Assembly (NCBI RefSeq): GCF_001719165.1
Contig: NZ_CP017057.1
Coordinates: 1,674,001 to 1,738,000, forward strand
DNA length: 64,000 nucleotides
From: Erythrobacter litoralis
Lineage (GTDB): Bacteria; Pseudomonadota; Alphaproteobacteria; Sphingomonadales; Sphingomonadaceae
Direction: 5' to 3'
Below are positions 19,228 to 29,880 of this stretch, piece by piece. Position 1 is the first letter of the stretch; each line of letters opens with the position of its first letter. Both the position numbers and the translations under genes were made by a program. The notes under the pieces were generated by a model. The model ran no database searches. It worked only from the letters and a program-made list of their open reading frames with translations, and was not told the origin of the DNA.

Positions 19228-19408
19228 TGGGTCGGAAACGGCCCACCACCGAACACCGGCGACCTAACTACGGAATCAGGCCGCCAGGTTCAGGGGGTGA
19301 CCGGGCAGCAGCCGACAGCGGGGTGTCGGCGCTTCCGGTTGAACGATGAGGGATAGGATCCCGGCGGCCAAGTTAGGGGGTGGCCGCCGATAGCTCCGAA
19401 AGGAGCGG
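19228..19408 (+). ncRNA. Candidate structured non-coding RNA (unidentified)
   Basis: The 450-base stretch 19080-19530 has no convincing protein gene but can fold extensively on the plus strand. Nested pairings are CCTAACT (19263-19269) with AGTTAGG (19371-19377), GGCCGCC (19279-19285) with GGCGGCC (19363-19369), and GTTCA with TGAAC. At the tip CCGG pairs with CCGG around a perfect GCCGACA/TGTCGGC hairpin (19311-19330). An outer stem GGCC/ACC pairs with GGTGGCC, and a GCTCC-GAAA-GGAGC tetraloop hairpin follows at 19394-19407. A second copy of GGCCGCC at 19382-19388 could compete for GGCGGCC, so two folds are possible. A terminator follows. The rod shape and length recall 6S RNA, but I do not find its conserved blocks; it is not SRP RNA, RNase P or tmRNA. 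Confidence 0.5.
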
Positions 19409-19431
19409 GTCCGCATCATTTCGTCACGTGG

Positions 19432-19468
19432 CGCCCGGGGCTGTAATGGCCTCGGGCGTTGTGTTTTG
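19432..19468 (+). terminator. Rho-independent terminator after the candidate RNA
   Basis: CGCCCGGGGC (19432-19441) pairs with GCCTCGGGCG (19449-19458) around a seven-base loop and is followed on the plus strand by TTGTGTTTTG. No plus-strand protein gene precedes it, which supports a stand-alone RNA transcript ending here. On the minus strand there is no T-run, so it does not serve comF. Confidence 0.7.
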
Positions 19469-19530
19469 TGGCGAAGTGTTTTGTGGCGAACGCATCTTGC
19501 GGCGCGCCTTCCGGGTCATTCCCGTCCTTT

Positions 19531-20319
19531 TCAGGACGCTTCTTCCGCCCTTGCCTTTGCGCCGCCCATCCCGCGCCCGTCGACCACGCGGGCGAAACAG
19601 GCGACCGCCACGTCCTTCGCCCCGGCATCAAGCAGCGCATCGACGCAGGCATTGCTTGTCGCCCCGCTGGTGAGAACGTCGTCGACGAGGATCACGTTTC
19701 GCCCCCTGATCCGACGCGCGCGCGACGGGCTGACCGCGATCGCCCCCGCCAGCATCGATTCGCGTTCCTCGCGCCCCAGCCCGCCGAGACTGCGCGTCGC
19801 CCTGCGCCGCATCAGGGCATCGACCAGCAATTCCCCCCTACCCTGCCGCGACAATTCACGAGCGAGCAGGGCCGACTGGTTGTAGCCGCGCTGCCAGATC
19901 CGCCAGCGATGGAGGGGGACCGGGACCAGCAGCGCGCCCTCCCCCGCTTCGCTTTCTGGCAGGCGCACGCCGATCAGCCGCGCCATCAGCCCGGCGAGCG
20001 CGATCCGCCCGCCGTGCTTGAACGACAGGAGCAGCCTGCGCGAAGCGTCGTTATAGAGCGTTGCGGCAAAGATCCCGGAATGGCGCGGCGGATCGGCCCG
20101 GCAGCCGAAACAGGTCTCGTTCTTGACGGCGTTCGCGCTGCCCAAGGGGCGCTGGCACAGCGAGCATGCGGGATCGCCGGGGATTTCGAGTTCACCATAG
20201 CATTCGGCGCACAGCCCGCCCTGTTCGACCACCGCCCCCCCGCATAGCGGACAGCGCGGCGGATAGACGAGATCGACAAGCGGCCTCAGCCCCGCGGCAA
20301 GAAGCGACCTCTTCCCCAT
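19531..20319 (-). CDS. comF: ComF-family phosphoribosyltransferase-like protein
   Basis: This 262-residue protein has an N-terminal zinc ribbon of four CxxC pairs (CPLC, CAEC, CSLC, CFGC) and a C-terminal phosphoribosyltransferase fold with the PRPP loop VILVDDVLTSGAT. ComF homologues aid DNA uptake in competent bacteria, though many non-competent bacteria keep one of unknown role. The start ATG at 20319 begins right before the zinc ribbon. Divergent from the methyltransferase at 20392, a pairing common in alphaproteobacteria. Confidence 0.93.
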   Translation of the reverse strand: MGKRSLLAAGLRPLVDLVYPPRCPLCGGAVVEQGGLCAECYGELEIPGDPACSLCQRPLGSANAVKNETCFGCRADPPRHSGIFAATLYNDASRRLLLSFKHGGRIALAGLMARLIGVRLPESEAGEGALLVPVPLHRWRIWQRGYNQSALLARELSRQGRGELLVDALMRRRATRSLGGLGREERESMLAGAIAVSPSRARRIRGRNVILVDDVLTSGATSNACVDALLDAGAKDVAVACFARVVDGRGMGGAKARAEEAS

Positions 20320-20391
20320 ACGCGACCCTCCCCTGAACGCCCGTCTTCGCACGGCTTGCGGCGAAGAGGCAAGCGCGGCAGGAGGCAGCGC

Positions 20392-21153
20392 ATGACTTCG
20401 CAGGTTCCCCGCATCTTCAGCCCCCGGCGCCGCGCCCTTCGCCTTGCACGCGCCCTCGCCCGCCAGCGCCGTGACGAGGCGGCGCGTTTCGTGTGGGAGG
20501 ACATGGCCGAGGAGATGGCGGAGCGGCTTGCCTTCGTCCGTCATGAGCCGAAGCGGACACTGGTGATCGGGCCGTGTCCAAGCCCGCTCGGCGATTATCT
20601 CGCGCGCGGCGGCGGGCACGTCGAGGACGGCAATGCCATCGATCCCGAATCGCCCTTTCCGGCGAGCGGGTTCGATTTCATCGCGGTGCTGGGCCAGCTT
20701 GATGCCGTGAACGATCTGCCCGGCGCGCTCATCCATCTGCGCAATGCACTGGAGCCGGGCGGGCTCGTCATCGCGAGCTTCGTTGGCGGGCAGAGCCTGC
20801 CTTCGCTGCGCGCCGCGATGCTCGCTGCCGAACCGGACCGGCCGGCAGCGCGGATGCATCCGCTGGTCGATCATCGCGCCGCGCCCGGACTGCTCCAGCG
20901 CGCGGGCTGGAAGGACCCGGTGGTGGACACGCAGACGCTGACGATCCGCTATTCCGCGCTCGACGTGCTGGTTTCGGACCTGCGCGACCAGGCGCTCGGC
21001 AATGCGCTCGCCGATGCAGGCTCACCGATCGGCAAGGCGGCGCTGGGGCGCGCACGCGCTGCGTTTCTGGACCGCGCGGACGAAGGCGGAAAGGTCCCCG
21101 AGCGGATCGAGATCGTCACCCTTACCGGGCGGCGGTCGCTCGCGGGGACGTAG
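20392..21153 (+). CDS. SAM-dependent methyltransferase, BioC/NDUFAF5-like
   Basis: This 253-residue protein has an N-terminal helical region (RRRALRLARALARQRRDEAA), a shortened SAM-binding motif TLVIGPCPSPLGDYL and the motif-II/III segment FDFIAVLGQLDAVNDLPGAL. It is similar to the BioC/NDUFAF5 group; NDUFAF5 hydroxylates an arginine of complex I in mitochondria. The classical GxGxG is modified (GPCPSP), so activity or the reaction type may differ. Start ATG 20392 with GGAGG upstream. Confidence 0.8.
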   Translation: MTSQVPRIFSPRRRALRLARALARQRRDEAARFVWEDMAEEMAERLAFVRHEPKRTLVIGPCPSPLGDYLARGGGHVEDGNAIDPESPFPASGFDFIAVLGQLDAVNDLPGALIHLRNALEPGGLVIASFVGGQSLPSLRAAMLAAEPDRPAARMHPLVDHRAAPGLLQRAGWKDPVVDTQTLTIRYSALDVLVSDLRDQALGNALADAGSPIGKAALGRARAAFLDRADEGGKVPERIEIVTLTGRRSLAGT

Positions 21154-21156
21154 GAC

Positions 21157-23868
<2,712 letters not shown>

Positions 23869-23915
23869 CGATGGTTTCCCCTGTGAACATGCATGCCGTG
23901 CAAGGTTGGCTCGCG

Positions 23916-23960
23916 CCCTGCCCTTGCTGGTCCTGCCGTTGCTGGCCCTGCCATTGCTGG
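23916..23960. repeat. Three 15-bp tandem repeats in the ppdK leader
   Basis: Three adjacent units read CCCTGCCCTTGCTGG, TCCTGCCGTTGCTGG and CCCTGCCATTGCTGG on the plus strand; the core NCCTGCCNTTGCTGG is constant. They lie 48-92 bases upstream of the ppdK start codon, between glyS and ppdK. The length is a multiple of three, but no credible gene contains them. They could change spacing or structure of the ppdK leader if the copy number varies. Confidence 0.75.
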
Positions 23961-23994
23961 CATTCTGATCCCGTCTTGCACCAAACGCGCCATT

Positions 23995-26109
23995 TCAGCT
24001 TTCTATCCGGCTGAAATCGGCGACCTGACCGACCGCGCGGGTGAACCGGGCGAGAAGGTCGAGGCGGCTTGAACGCTTATCCGGATTGTCGTCGTTGACC
24101 GTGACCTCGTCGAAAAAGGCGTCGATCGGCGCGCGCAAGCTGGCGAGCGCCTTCATCGCATCCTCGAAACGTTCTTCCTCGACCGCCTTCGCCGCCTGCG
24201 GAGCGGCCGCATCGAGCGCCTCGATCAGAGCGCGTTCGGCCGGTTCGGGTTCATGGGACAGCGCATCGACCCGGCTCCCCGCACCGCGGCCAAAGGCTTC
24301 GTCGAATTCGGGCTTCCCGGCGAGCGCGAGCGGGTCCTCCTCGCTCGTCTCGGCGACCGGTTCACCCGCGTGCGGCGGGGCGGCGTCCCATTCCTCCTTC
24401 TTGAGGATATTGGCCGCGCGCTTGTAGCCAGCGAGCAGGTTCGCGCCGTTCTCGGTCTCGACGAAGGATTGGAGCGCATGGACACGGGCGAGCAGGCGGA
24501 CGAGATCGTCTTCGCCGCCCAGCGCAAAGACCGCGTCGATCAGGTCGTGGCGGACACCGGCTTCGCGCTGCTGGACCTTGAGGCGGTCGGCGAAGAATTC
24601 GAGGAGGTCGCCCTCGGCGACGCCCATGCGCAGGCCGCTCTCGGTTATGAGGCGAATGATGCCAAGCGCTGCGCGGCGCAGCGCGAAAGGATCCTTGGAA
24701 CCGGTCGGCTTCTCATCGATGGCGAAGAAGCTGCGAAGCGTATCCAGCTTGTCCGCCAGACTTACCGCCACCGTCACCGGAGCGGTCGGCACATCGTCCC
24801 CCTGACCGACCGGCTTGTAATGATCGCGGATCGCGTCGGCGACCGCGTCCGGCAGACCTTCGGCGCGGGCGTAATAGCCACCCATAAGCCCCTGCAATTC
24901 GGGGAATTCGCCGACCATTTCGGTAACGAGATCAGCCTTGCACAACCGCGCAGCCTTTTCGGCCATGTCGGGATCGCCATCAACGATGCCTTCCTCGCAC
25001 AGCCAGCGCGCGAGCTTCGCCACGCGCTCGACCTTGTCGGCGAGAGTGCCGAGCTTTTCGTGGAAGGTGATCCGCTCCAGCCCCTTGGCGTGCTCTTCGA
25101 GCGTCTTCTTCTGGTCGACCTCCCAGAAAAACCGCGCATCGGCGAGGCGGGCGGCGAGGACCTTGCGGTTGCCGTCGACCACCACCGCCGGTTCGAGCGC
25201 GTCGATATTGGCGGTGCACACGAAGGCATTGGCGAGCTTGCCAGCCTTGTCTTCGCACACGAAATATTTCTGGTTTACCCGCGCCGAAAGCTGGATGACC
25301 TCGGGCGGCACCTCAAGAAACGCCTCGTCGAACCGGCCGAGCAGCGGGGCGGGCCATTCGGTAAGGCCGGCATTCTCGACCACCAGCCCCTCGTCCTCGA
25401 CCAGAACGAGGCCTGCTGCCTTCGCCGCCTTGCGCGCGCCTTCGCGAATGATCCCGGCGCGCTCTTCGTGATCGACGATGACGAAGGCTTCGCGCAATTT
25501 CGCGGCGTAATCCTCGGCGCTGTCGATCGTGACCGGGCCGGATGAATGGAAACGGTGTCCCATCGTCTCGCGCCCGCTCGCCAGCCCCTCCATCACGCAG
25601 GGCACGACTTCGCCGTCCAGCAGCGCGACAATGCCCGACAGCGGACGCACCCAGCGCGTGCTTTCGGAACTGATCGAGGCATCGCCCCAGCGCATCGATT
25701 TGGGCCAGGAAAAATCGCGGATGATCGCAGGGATAGCGGCGGCAAGAAGGTCGAGGACCGCCTGACCCGGCCGCTCGATAACGGCAAAATACGTCGCGCG
25801 GCCCTTGACCTCGCGTTCCTCGAGGCTCTCGCGGGTGACGCCGTTCTTGCGGCAGAAGCCTTCCACCGCCTGATCCGGCGCGCCGACGGGAGGGCCCTTC
25901 GCCTCCTCGCGCACGGCCTGCGTCTGTTCGGGAAGACCGCGCGCGATGAGCGCGAGGCGGCGCGGGGTCGACCAGACGGTGACCTCGCCCGTTTCGATCC
26001 CGGCAGCTTCCATCTCGCGGCGGAACAGCTTTTCGAGTTCGCCGCGCGCGCCCGCCTGCATGCGGGCGGGAATTTCCTCGGAGCGCAGTTCGAGCAGGAA
26101 ATCGGCCAT
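23995..26109 (-). CDS. glyS: Glycyl-tRNA synthetase beta subunit
   Basis: This 704-residue subunit of the alpha2-beta2 glycyl-tRNA synthetase binds the tRNA. It begins FLLELRSEEIPARMQAGA, typical of GlyS, and has the central HD-like domain and a C-terminal anticodon-binding domain (FFDEVTVNDDNPDKRSSRL). The start codon overlaps the glyQ stop by one base (TAATG), giving coupled translation and equal subunit amounts. Confidence 0.97.
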   Translation of the reverse strand: MADFLLELRSEEIPARMQAGARGELEKLFRREMEAAGIETGEVTVWSTPRRLALIARGLPEQTQAVREEAKGPPVGAPDQAVEGFCRKNGVTRESLEEREVKGRATYFAVIERPGQAVLDLLAAAIPAIIRDFSWPKSMRWGDASISSESTRWVRPLSGIVALLDGEVVPCVMEGLASGRETMGHRFHSSGPVTIDSAEDYAAKLREAFVIVDHEERAGIIREGARKAAKAAGLVLVEDEGLVVENAGLTEWPAPLLGRFDEAFLEVPPEVIQLSARVNQKYFVCEDKAGKLANAFVCTANIDALEPAVVVDGNRKVLAARLADARFFWEVDQKKTLEEHAKGLERITFHEKLGTLADKVERVAKLARWLCEEGIVDGDPDMAEKAARLCKADLVTEMVGEFPELQGLMGGYYARAEGLPDAVADAIRDHYKPVGQGDDVPTAPVTVAVSLADKLDTLRSFFAIDEKPTGSKDPFALRRAALGIIRLITESGLRMGVAEGDLLEFFADRLKVQQREAGVRHDLIDAVFALGGEDDLVRLLARVHALQSFVETENGANLLAGYKRAANILKKEEWDAAPPHAGEPVAETSEEDPLALAGKPEFDEAFGRGAGSRVDALSHEPEPAERALIEALDAAAPQAAKAVEEERFEDAMKALASLRAPIDAFFDEVTVNDDNPDKRSSRLDLLARFTRAVGQVADFSRIES

Positions 26110-27038
26110 TACAGGCTCCATTCCGGATGGCTCTCGGCCCAGCTCGGGGCCATCGCTTTCGCATATTCCTCGCAGGACGAGCGCGCCAGATCGCGCACCC
26201 GGCCCATGTAGCTTGCGCGTTCCTGCACGCTGATGACGCCGCGCGCCTGCAACAGGTTGAAGATGTGGCTCGCCTCAATCGCCTGCTCATAGGCGGCGAT
26301 GGGGACGTTTTCGGCCAATGCGTTGCGGCATTCCGCCTCGGCCTTGGCAAAGAGCGCGAACAGGCCGTCCGTGTCGGCGACTTCGAAATTCCATTTCGAC
26401 ATCTGGCGCTCGTTTTCGAGGAACACGTCGCCATAGGACACGCCTCCCGAATTGAAGGCGAGATCGTAGACGTTGTCGACGCCCTGGATGTACATGGCGA
26501 GCCGTTCGAGCCCGTAGGTGAGTTCGCCCGAAACCGGCTTGCAGTCGAACCCGCCCATCTGCTGGAAATAGGTGAACTGGGTGACTTCCATCCCGTCGCA
26601 CCAGACCTCCCAGCCCAGCCCCCATGCGCCCAGCGTCGGGCTTTCCCAGTCATCCTCGACGAAGCGGATGTCGTGCGCGATCGGATTGATGCCGATCGCC
26701 TCGAGACTGCCGAGATAGAGCTCCTGGATGTCGGGCGGCGATGGCTTCAGGATGACCTGATACTGGTAGTAATGCTGAAGCCGGTTGGGGTTTTCGCCAT
26801 AGCGCCCGTCGGTCGGGCGGCGGCAGGGCTGGACGAAGGCGGCGTGCCAGCTTTCCGGGCCGAGCGCGCGCAGGGTGGTCGCGGTGTGAAACGTCCCCGC
26901 CCCCATGCGCATGTCATAAGGCTGCAGGATCACGCATCCGTGCGCCGCCCAGTAATCGTGCAGCGTGAGGATCATGTCCTGGAAAGACCGGGTCGGGTCG
27001 CGGCCGGTTTTCGCGGTTGTCTGCGGCGCGTGGCTCAT
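26109..27038 (-). CDS. glyQ: Glycyl-tRNA synthetase alpha subunit
   Basis: This 309-residue class II catalytic subunit has the blocks [33 protein letters not shown] and [20 protein letters not shown] that form the glycine and ATP sites. It pairs with GlyS, encoded immediately downstream. The upstream 230 bases contain an unusual repeat array that faces the divergent UrcA gene. Confidence 0.97.
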   Translation of the reverse strand: MSHAPQTTAKTGRDPTRSFQDMILTLHDYWAAHGCVILQPYDMRMGAGTFHTATTLRALGPESWHAAFVQPCRRPTDGRYGENPNRLQHYYQYQVILKPSPPDIQELYLGSLEAIGINPIAHDIRFVEDDWESPTLGAWGLGWEVWCDGMEVTQFTYFQQMGGFDCKPVSGELTYGLERLAMYIQGVDNVYDLAFNSGGVSYGDVFLENERQMSKWNFEVADTDGLFALFAKAEAECRNALAENVPIAAYEQAIEASHIFNLLQARGVISVQERASYMGRVRDLARSSCEEYAKAMAPSWAESHPEWSL

Positions 27039-27147
27039 GGCGCTCGCCCATGGCTCAAGCCCCGCAAAGCGTCAATGCCGCAGCGCAGCAGGCCATGGGC
27101 GAAGCACGGCGGGCGACCCGATCCGGGACGGAATTGGTAAGCCTCGC

Positions 27148-27220
27148 CTGACGAAAAGTCAGGATATCTTGACATAGTCAGTGAATCGCGACATATAGTC
27201 AGCACAACCTGACATAATGG
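27148..27220. promoter_or_regulatory. Array of four GAC-containing sites over the UrcA-gene promoter
   Basis: Four related sites recur at about two helical turns: CTGAC-N5-GTCAG (27148-27162), TGAC-ATA-GTCA (27170-27180), GAC-ATATA-GTC (27190-27200) and CTGACATAATGG (27209-27220). The GAC half-sites start 19-21 bases apart. A sigma-70-like promoter, TTGACA (27169-27174), 17-base spacer, CATATA (27192-27197), lies within the array and reads toward 27271. This looks like cooperative binding by a dimeric regulator on one face of the DNA. It could also affect the divergent glyQ promoter. Confidence 0.6.
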
Positions 27221-27270
27221 AAGGTTGCTGCTACACATTTTTCCAACTTTCCTCCCCAGGAGAAACCGCC

Positions 27271-27639
27271 ATGCGAATGAACTATGTCAACTACGCCGCC
27301 GCACTGTCCGCATCCCTACTCGCCCTTGCGCCCGCCAATGTCGGCGCCGCGCCGAACGATCCGGCCGTCTTCAGCGAGACCGTCGGGCACGACGATCTCG
27401 ACCTCACCACGCCGCGCGGGGTCGCCCTGCTCGAGGCGCGGATCGACACCCGCGTGCACCGGCTCTGCGCCACGGGAGGGCGGGATTTCGCCTCGCTCCG
27501 GCTGGAGCGCGAATGCCGCAGGGCCGCGCTCGCCCGGGCAGAGGGGCAGGTCCGCCTTGCCATCGCCGAAGCCAATGCGGACCGCGTGCGTCTTGCCGAG
27601 GTGACCGCCACATCTGCGACCGACACTCCGGGTGGCTGA
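27271..27639 (+). CDS. UrcA-family secreted small protein
   Basis: This 122-residue protein has a signal peptide (hydrophobic residues about 8-22, ending GAAP) and a UrcA-type core: DDLDLTTPRGVALLEARIDT, then RVHRLCATG and ECRRAALARAEGQV. Two cysteines (one in RLCATG, one in ECRRAA) can form the disulfide typical of the family. UrcA proteins are periplasmic, common in Sphingomonadales, and of unknown function. Start ATG 27271 with CAGGAG upstream. It sits under the operator array at 27148-27220. Confidence 0.85.
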   Translation: MRMNYVNYAAALSASLLALAPANVGAAPNDPAVFSETVGHDDLDLTTPRGVALLEARIDTRVHRLCATGGRDFASLRLERECRRAALARAEGQVRLAIAEANADRVRLAEVTATSATDTPGG

Positions 27640-27727
27640 TGCGCCTTGCCGCCCCGCTCTTTGCGAGCTCCCCGGCTCGCGTCGGCGGCGGGGCGGCCCT
27701 TGCCACGACCGGGAAAGGAAAACCCTT

Positions 27728-27847
27728 GTGACCAGATTGAACGAAACGATCCGTATGAAGCGCTGGCAGGCCTGTGTGATGCTGGGCCTCAGCGGCTTTG
27801 CGATCGGCAACATGCTTGCCAAGACCACCTCCGCGCTTGGTTTCTAG
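27728..27847 (+). CDS. 39-residue membrane miniprotein (putative)
   Basis: The frame from GTG 27728 encodes a basic head (RLNETIRMKRWQ) and a single hydrophobic stretch (ACVMLGLSGFAIGNML). A ribosome site (GAAAGGAAA) lies upstream, and the next gene follows after 24 bases with its own AAGGAGA. The position, as first gene of a tight operon, is the main support. No family is recognised. ATG 27755 is an alternative start. Confidence 0.5.
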   Translation: MTRLNETIRMKRWQACVMLGLSGFAIGNMLAKTTSALGF

Positions 27848-27871
27848 GCGCATCCCAAGGAGACCCGAACC

Positions 27872-28258
27872 ATGTCCGGAGCCGACAGGAAGACACGCCT
27901 TCACCTTGCGATGGGCCATGTCGTGACGATAGCGACGCTGGTCGTGATCGCAGCCGGGTTCGATCTCGTCCCGCGGGCGATCGCGATGGTCGCCGCGCTC
28001 GGCGCGATGATCGCTCTCATCTTCATGTTCGCGACAAGGCGGAGCGATGAATGGGTCGCCTCCCTCTGGAGCGCGGGCGCGAGCGCTGGGTTTCTGGGCG
28101 CGATCGGCTGGCTGCTTTTCGCGCCGTTCATCGAAGGCGTGATCGACGGCATTCGCGGCGATGAGGCGGCGCAAGACATGCCCGCCGCTGCCGCTTCGAT
28201 CGTCGCGCTCGCCTGTTTCGCGCTGGCATTCAATCTCAAGCGCCTGAGGGGTTACTGA
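27872..28258 (+). CDS. Four-helix membrane protein in the XRE operon
   Basis: This 128-residue inner-membrane protein has four predicted helices (HVVTIATLVVIAAGFDLV; IAMVAALGAMIALIFMF; SAGFLGAIGWLLFAPFI; AAASIVALACFALAFNL). Its stop overlaps the start of the XRE gene (TGATG), so translation is coupled. Small membrane proteins beside a short XRE regulator recur in Sphingomonadales, but I know of no assigned function. Confidence 0.75.
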   Translation: MSGADRKTRLHLAMGHVVTIATLVVIAAGFDLVPRAIAMVAALGAMIALIFMFATRRSDEWVASLWSAGASAGFLGAIGWLLFAPFIEGVIDGIRGDEAAQDMPAAAASIVALACFALAFNLKRLRGY

Positions 28259-28458
28259 TGAAGAACCGCCTCAAGGTCCTGCGCGCCGAACGCGACTGGA
28301 GCCAGGCCGAGCTTGCCGGACGGCTCGACGTGTCGCGCCAGGCGGTGAATGCGATCGAGACCGGCAAGCATGACCCCTCCCTCCCCCTCGCCTTTCGCAT
28401 CGCGCGCCTGTTCGAGATGCGGATCGAGGACATCTTCGACGACGGAGAACAGCAATGA
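28258..28458 (+). CDS. Short XRE-family transcriptional regulator
   Basis: This 66-residue protein is a single Cro/CI helix-turn-helix domain: RLKVLRAERDWSQAELAGRL, then DVSRQAVNAIETGKHDPSLP and a last helix LAFRIARLFEMRIEDIF. It resembles YozG/Xre-like mini-regulators. It overlaps its neighbours at both ends (TGATG before, ATGA after), so it is made together with two membrane proteins that it may control or respond to. Confidence 0.93.
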   Translation: MKNRLKVLRAERDWSQAELAGRLDVSRQAVNAIETGKHDPSLPLAFRIARLFEMRIEDIFDDGEQQ

Positions 28459-28895
28459 CCAAACCCATCGGCCCCGGCGAAGTGCGCACCCGCCAGCGCC
28501 AACGCCGCCAGATCGTCTACGTCGCCATCGCCGCCCTGCTGGGCGGAGGGATCGGCTTCGTCACCGGCTTTTTCGACAAGGGCGACGGGAGCCTTTTCAC
28601 CGGCGAGTGGGAAGCGCTCTCGCTCGATCCCGCCATCGCCGTGATCCTCGCCCTTGCGCTCGTCGCCGGATTTACCGTGCTGCCTCTCTACGGCTTCACC
28701 CAGGTCGACGAGATGAAGCGCGAATACAATCTCATCGCCTTCACCGGCGGCTGCATCGCGGTCATCACCGGCTTTCCGGTGTGGGCCGTGCTCTATGCCG
28801 GGGGCTTCGTGCCGGCCCCGCATGCCTTCGGCGTGTTCGCCATCGCCTTCGTCGCGATGATGGTTTCCTATCCCATCGCCTGCTTCGTTCGCTGA
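28455..28895 (+). CDS. Four-helix membrane protein after the XRE gene
   Basis: This 146-residue protein has a basic N-terminus (VRTRQRQRRQ) and four hydrophobic segments (IVYVAIAALLGGGIGFVTGF; IAVILALALVAGFTVLPLYG; IAFTGGCIAVITGFPVWAVL; FGVFAIAFVAMMVSYPIACF). A conserved-looking polar loop FTQVDEMKREYN lies between helices 2 and 3. It overlaps the XRE gene by four bases. Function unknown; possibly a membrane sensor or sequestering partner of the regulator. Confidence 0.8.
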   Translation: MTKPIGPGEVRTRQRQRRQIVYVAIAALLGGGIGFVTGFFDKGDGSLFTGEWEALSLDPAIAVILALALVAGFTVLPLYGFTQVDEMKREYNLIAFTGGCIAVITGFPVWAVLYAGGFVPAPHAFGVFAIAFVAMMVSYPIACFVR

Positions 28896-28968
28896 CCAAG
28901 GGCGCCCTTCGTTCAAGACAGCGTCACCTTTGTACTCTAGATCCGACAATCGAAAGGAACCGACACCG

Positions 28969-29880
28969 ATGAAACTCAAGTCCCTGCTTTCCGCTTCCGC
29001 CGCAGCCTTCGCCCTGTTTGCCGGCGCACCCGCCATCGCCGAGGACGCAGCACCTCCCGCAGCCGACCTGCCCGCAGGCCCCGAAGGTCCGGCGCTGTGG
29101 AGCGTTTCTGACGAGGACACGACGATCTACCTGTTCGGAACGGTCCATGCCCTTCCGAAGGAAGTGAAGTGGTACGATCCCGAAATCGCCGGAGCGCTGG
29201 CGCAAGCCGACACGATCGTCACCGAGATCAAGATGGATCCCGGCAGCGAGGCGGCGATGCAGCAGCTCGCCATGTCGAAGGGCATGCTGCCCGCCGGTAC
29301 AACGCTGCGTTCGCTGCTCGATGAGGAGCAGACCACAAGCTACGAGGCTGCGCTCGGCAAGATCGGTGTTCCGGCGCAGGCCTTCGACCAGCTCAAGCCG
29401 TGGATGGTCGGCCTGTCGCTGACTATGGTCCCGCTGATGCAGCAGGGCTATTCGCCCGATAGCGGGGTCGAGAAGATCGTCCTTTCCAAGGCCGGGGACA
29501 AGCCGCAGGATGCGCTGGAAACGGCGGAATTCCAGCTCGGCATCTTCGATGGCCTGCCGATCGACCAGCAGATCGCGTTCATGATGTCGGCGGCGGAGGG
29601 CATCGACGAGGTCAAGGCCACGCTCGATGCGATGGTCGCCGAATGGGTCGAGGGCGATGCCGACGCGCTCGCCGAAATCATGAACGAAGACATGGACGAT
29701 CCCGCCCTCGCCGAGGCGCTGCTCTACCAGCGCAATGCCAATTGGGCCGATTGGATCGAGGCACGGCTCGCCGAGCCGGGCACCGTGTTCATCGCGGTCG
29801 GCGCTGGCCACCTTGCGGGCGCGAACAGCGTGCAGGACTATCTCGCCGAGAAAGGCATCGAGACTGCCCGGGTCCAGTGA
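28969..29880 (+). CDS. TraB/GumN-family periplasmic protein
   Basis: This 303-residue protein has a signal peptide (LLSASAAAFALFAGAPAIA) and the TraB/GumN (DUF1840-like, TIKI-related) motifs: LFGTVHALPK with the histidine of the GxxH box near residue 57 and VGAGHLAGANSV near the C-terminus. Relatives of the TIKI type are metal-dependent peptidases. It is the first of two tandem paralogues; the second starts inside its stop codon (GTGA). Confidence 0.9.
   Translation: MKLKSLLSASAAAFALFAGAPAIAEDAAPPAADLPAGPEGPALWSVSDEDTTIYLFGTVHALPKEVKWYDPEIAGALAQADTIVTEIKMDPGSEAAMQQLAMSKGMLPAGTTLRSLLDEEQTTSYEAALGKIGVPAQAFDQLKPWMVGLSLTMVPLMQQGYSPDSGVEKIVLSKAGDKPQDALETAEFQLGIFDGLPIDQQIAFMMSAAEGIDEVKATLDAMVAEWVEGDADALAEIMNEDMDDPALAEALLYQRNANWADWIEARLAEPGTVFIAVGAGHLAGANSVQDYLAEKGIETARVQ

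Noticed and set aside
19228..19408. SRP 4.5S RNA, RNase P RNA or tmRNA
   Set aside because: A TCAGG...AGCAG pair occurs, but the spacing and tetraloop stem of SRP domain IV do not fit; no RNase P or tag-peptide sequences are present.
23871..24014. Short plus-strand frame rich in Cys and Trp over the 15-bp repeats
   Set aside because: The composition comes from the tandem repeat; it has no good ribosome site and overlaps the glyS end.
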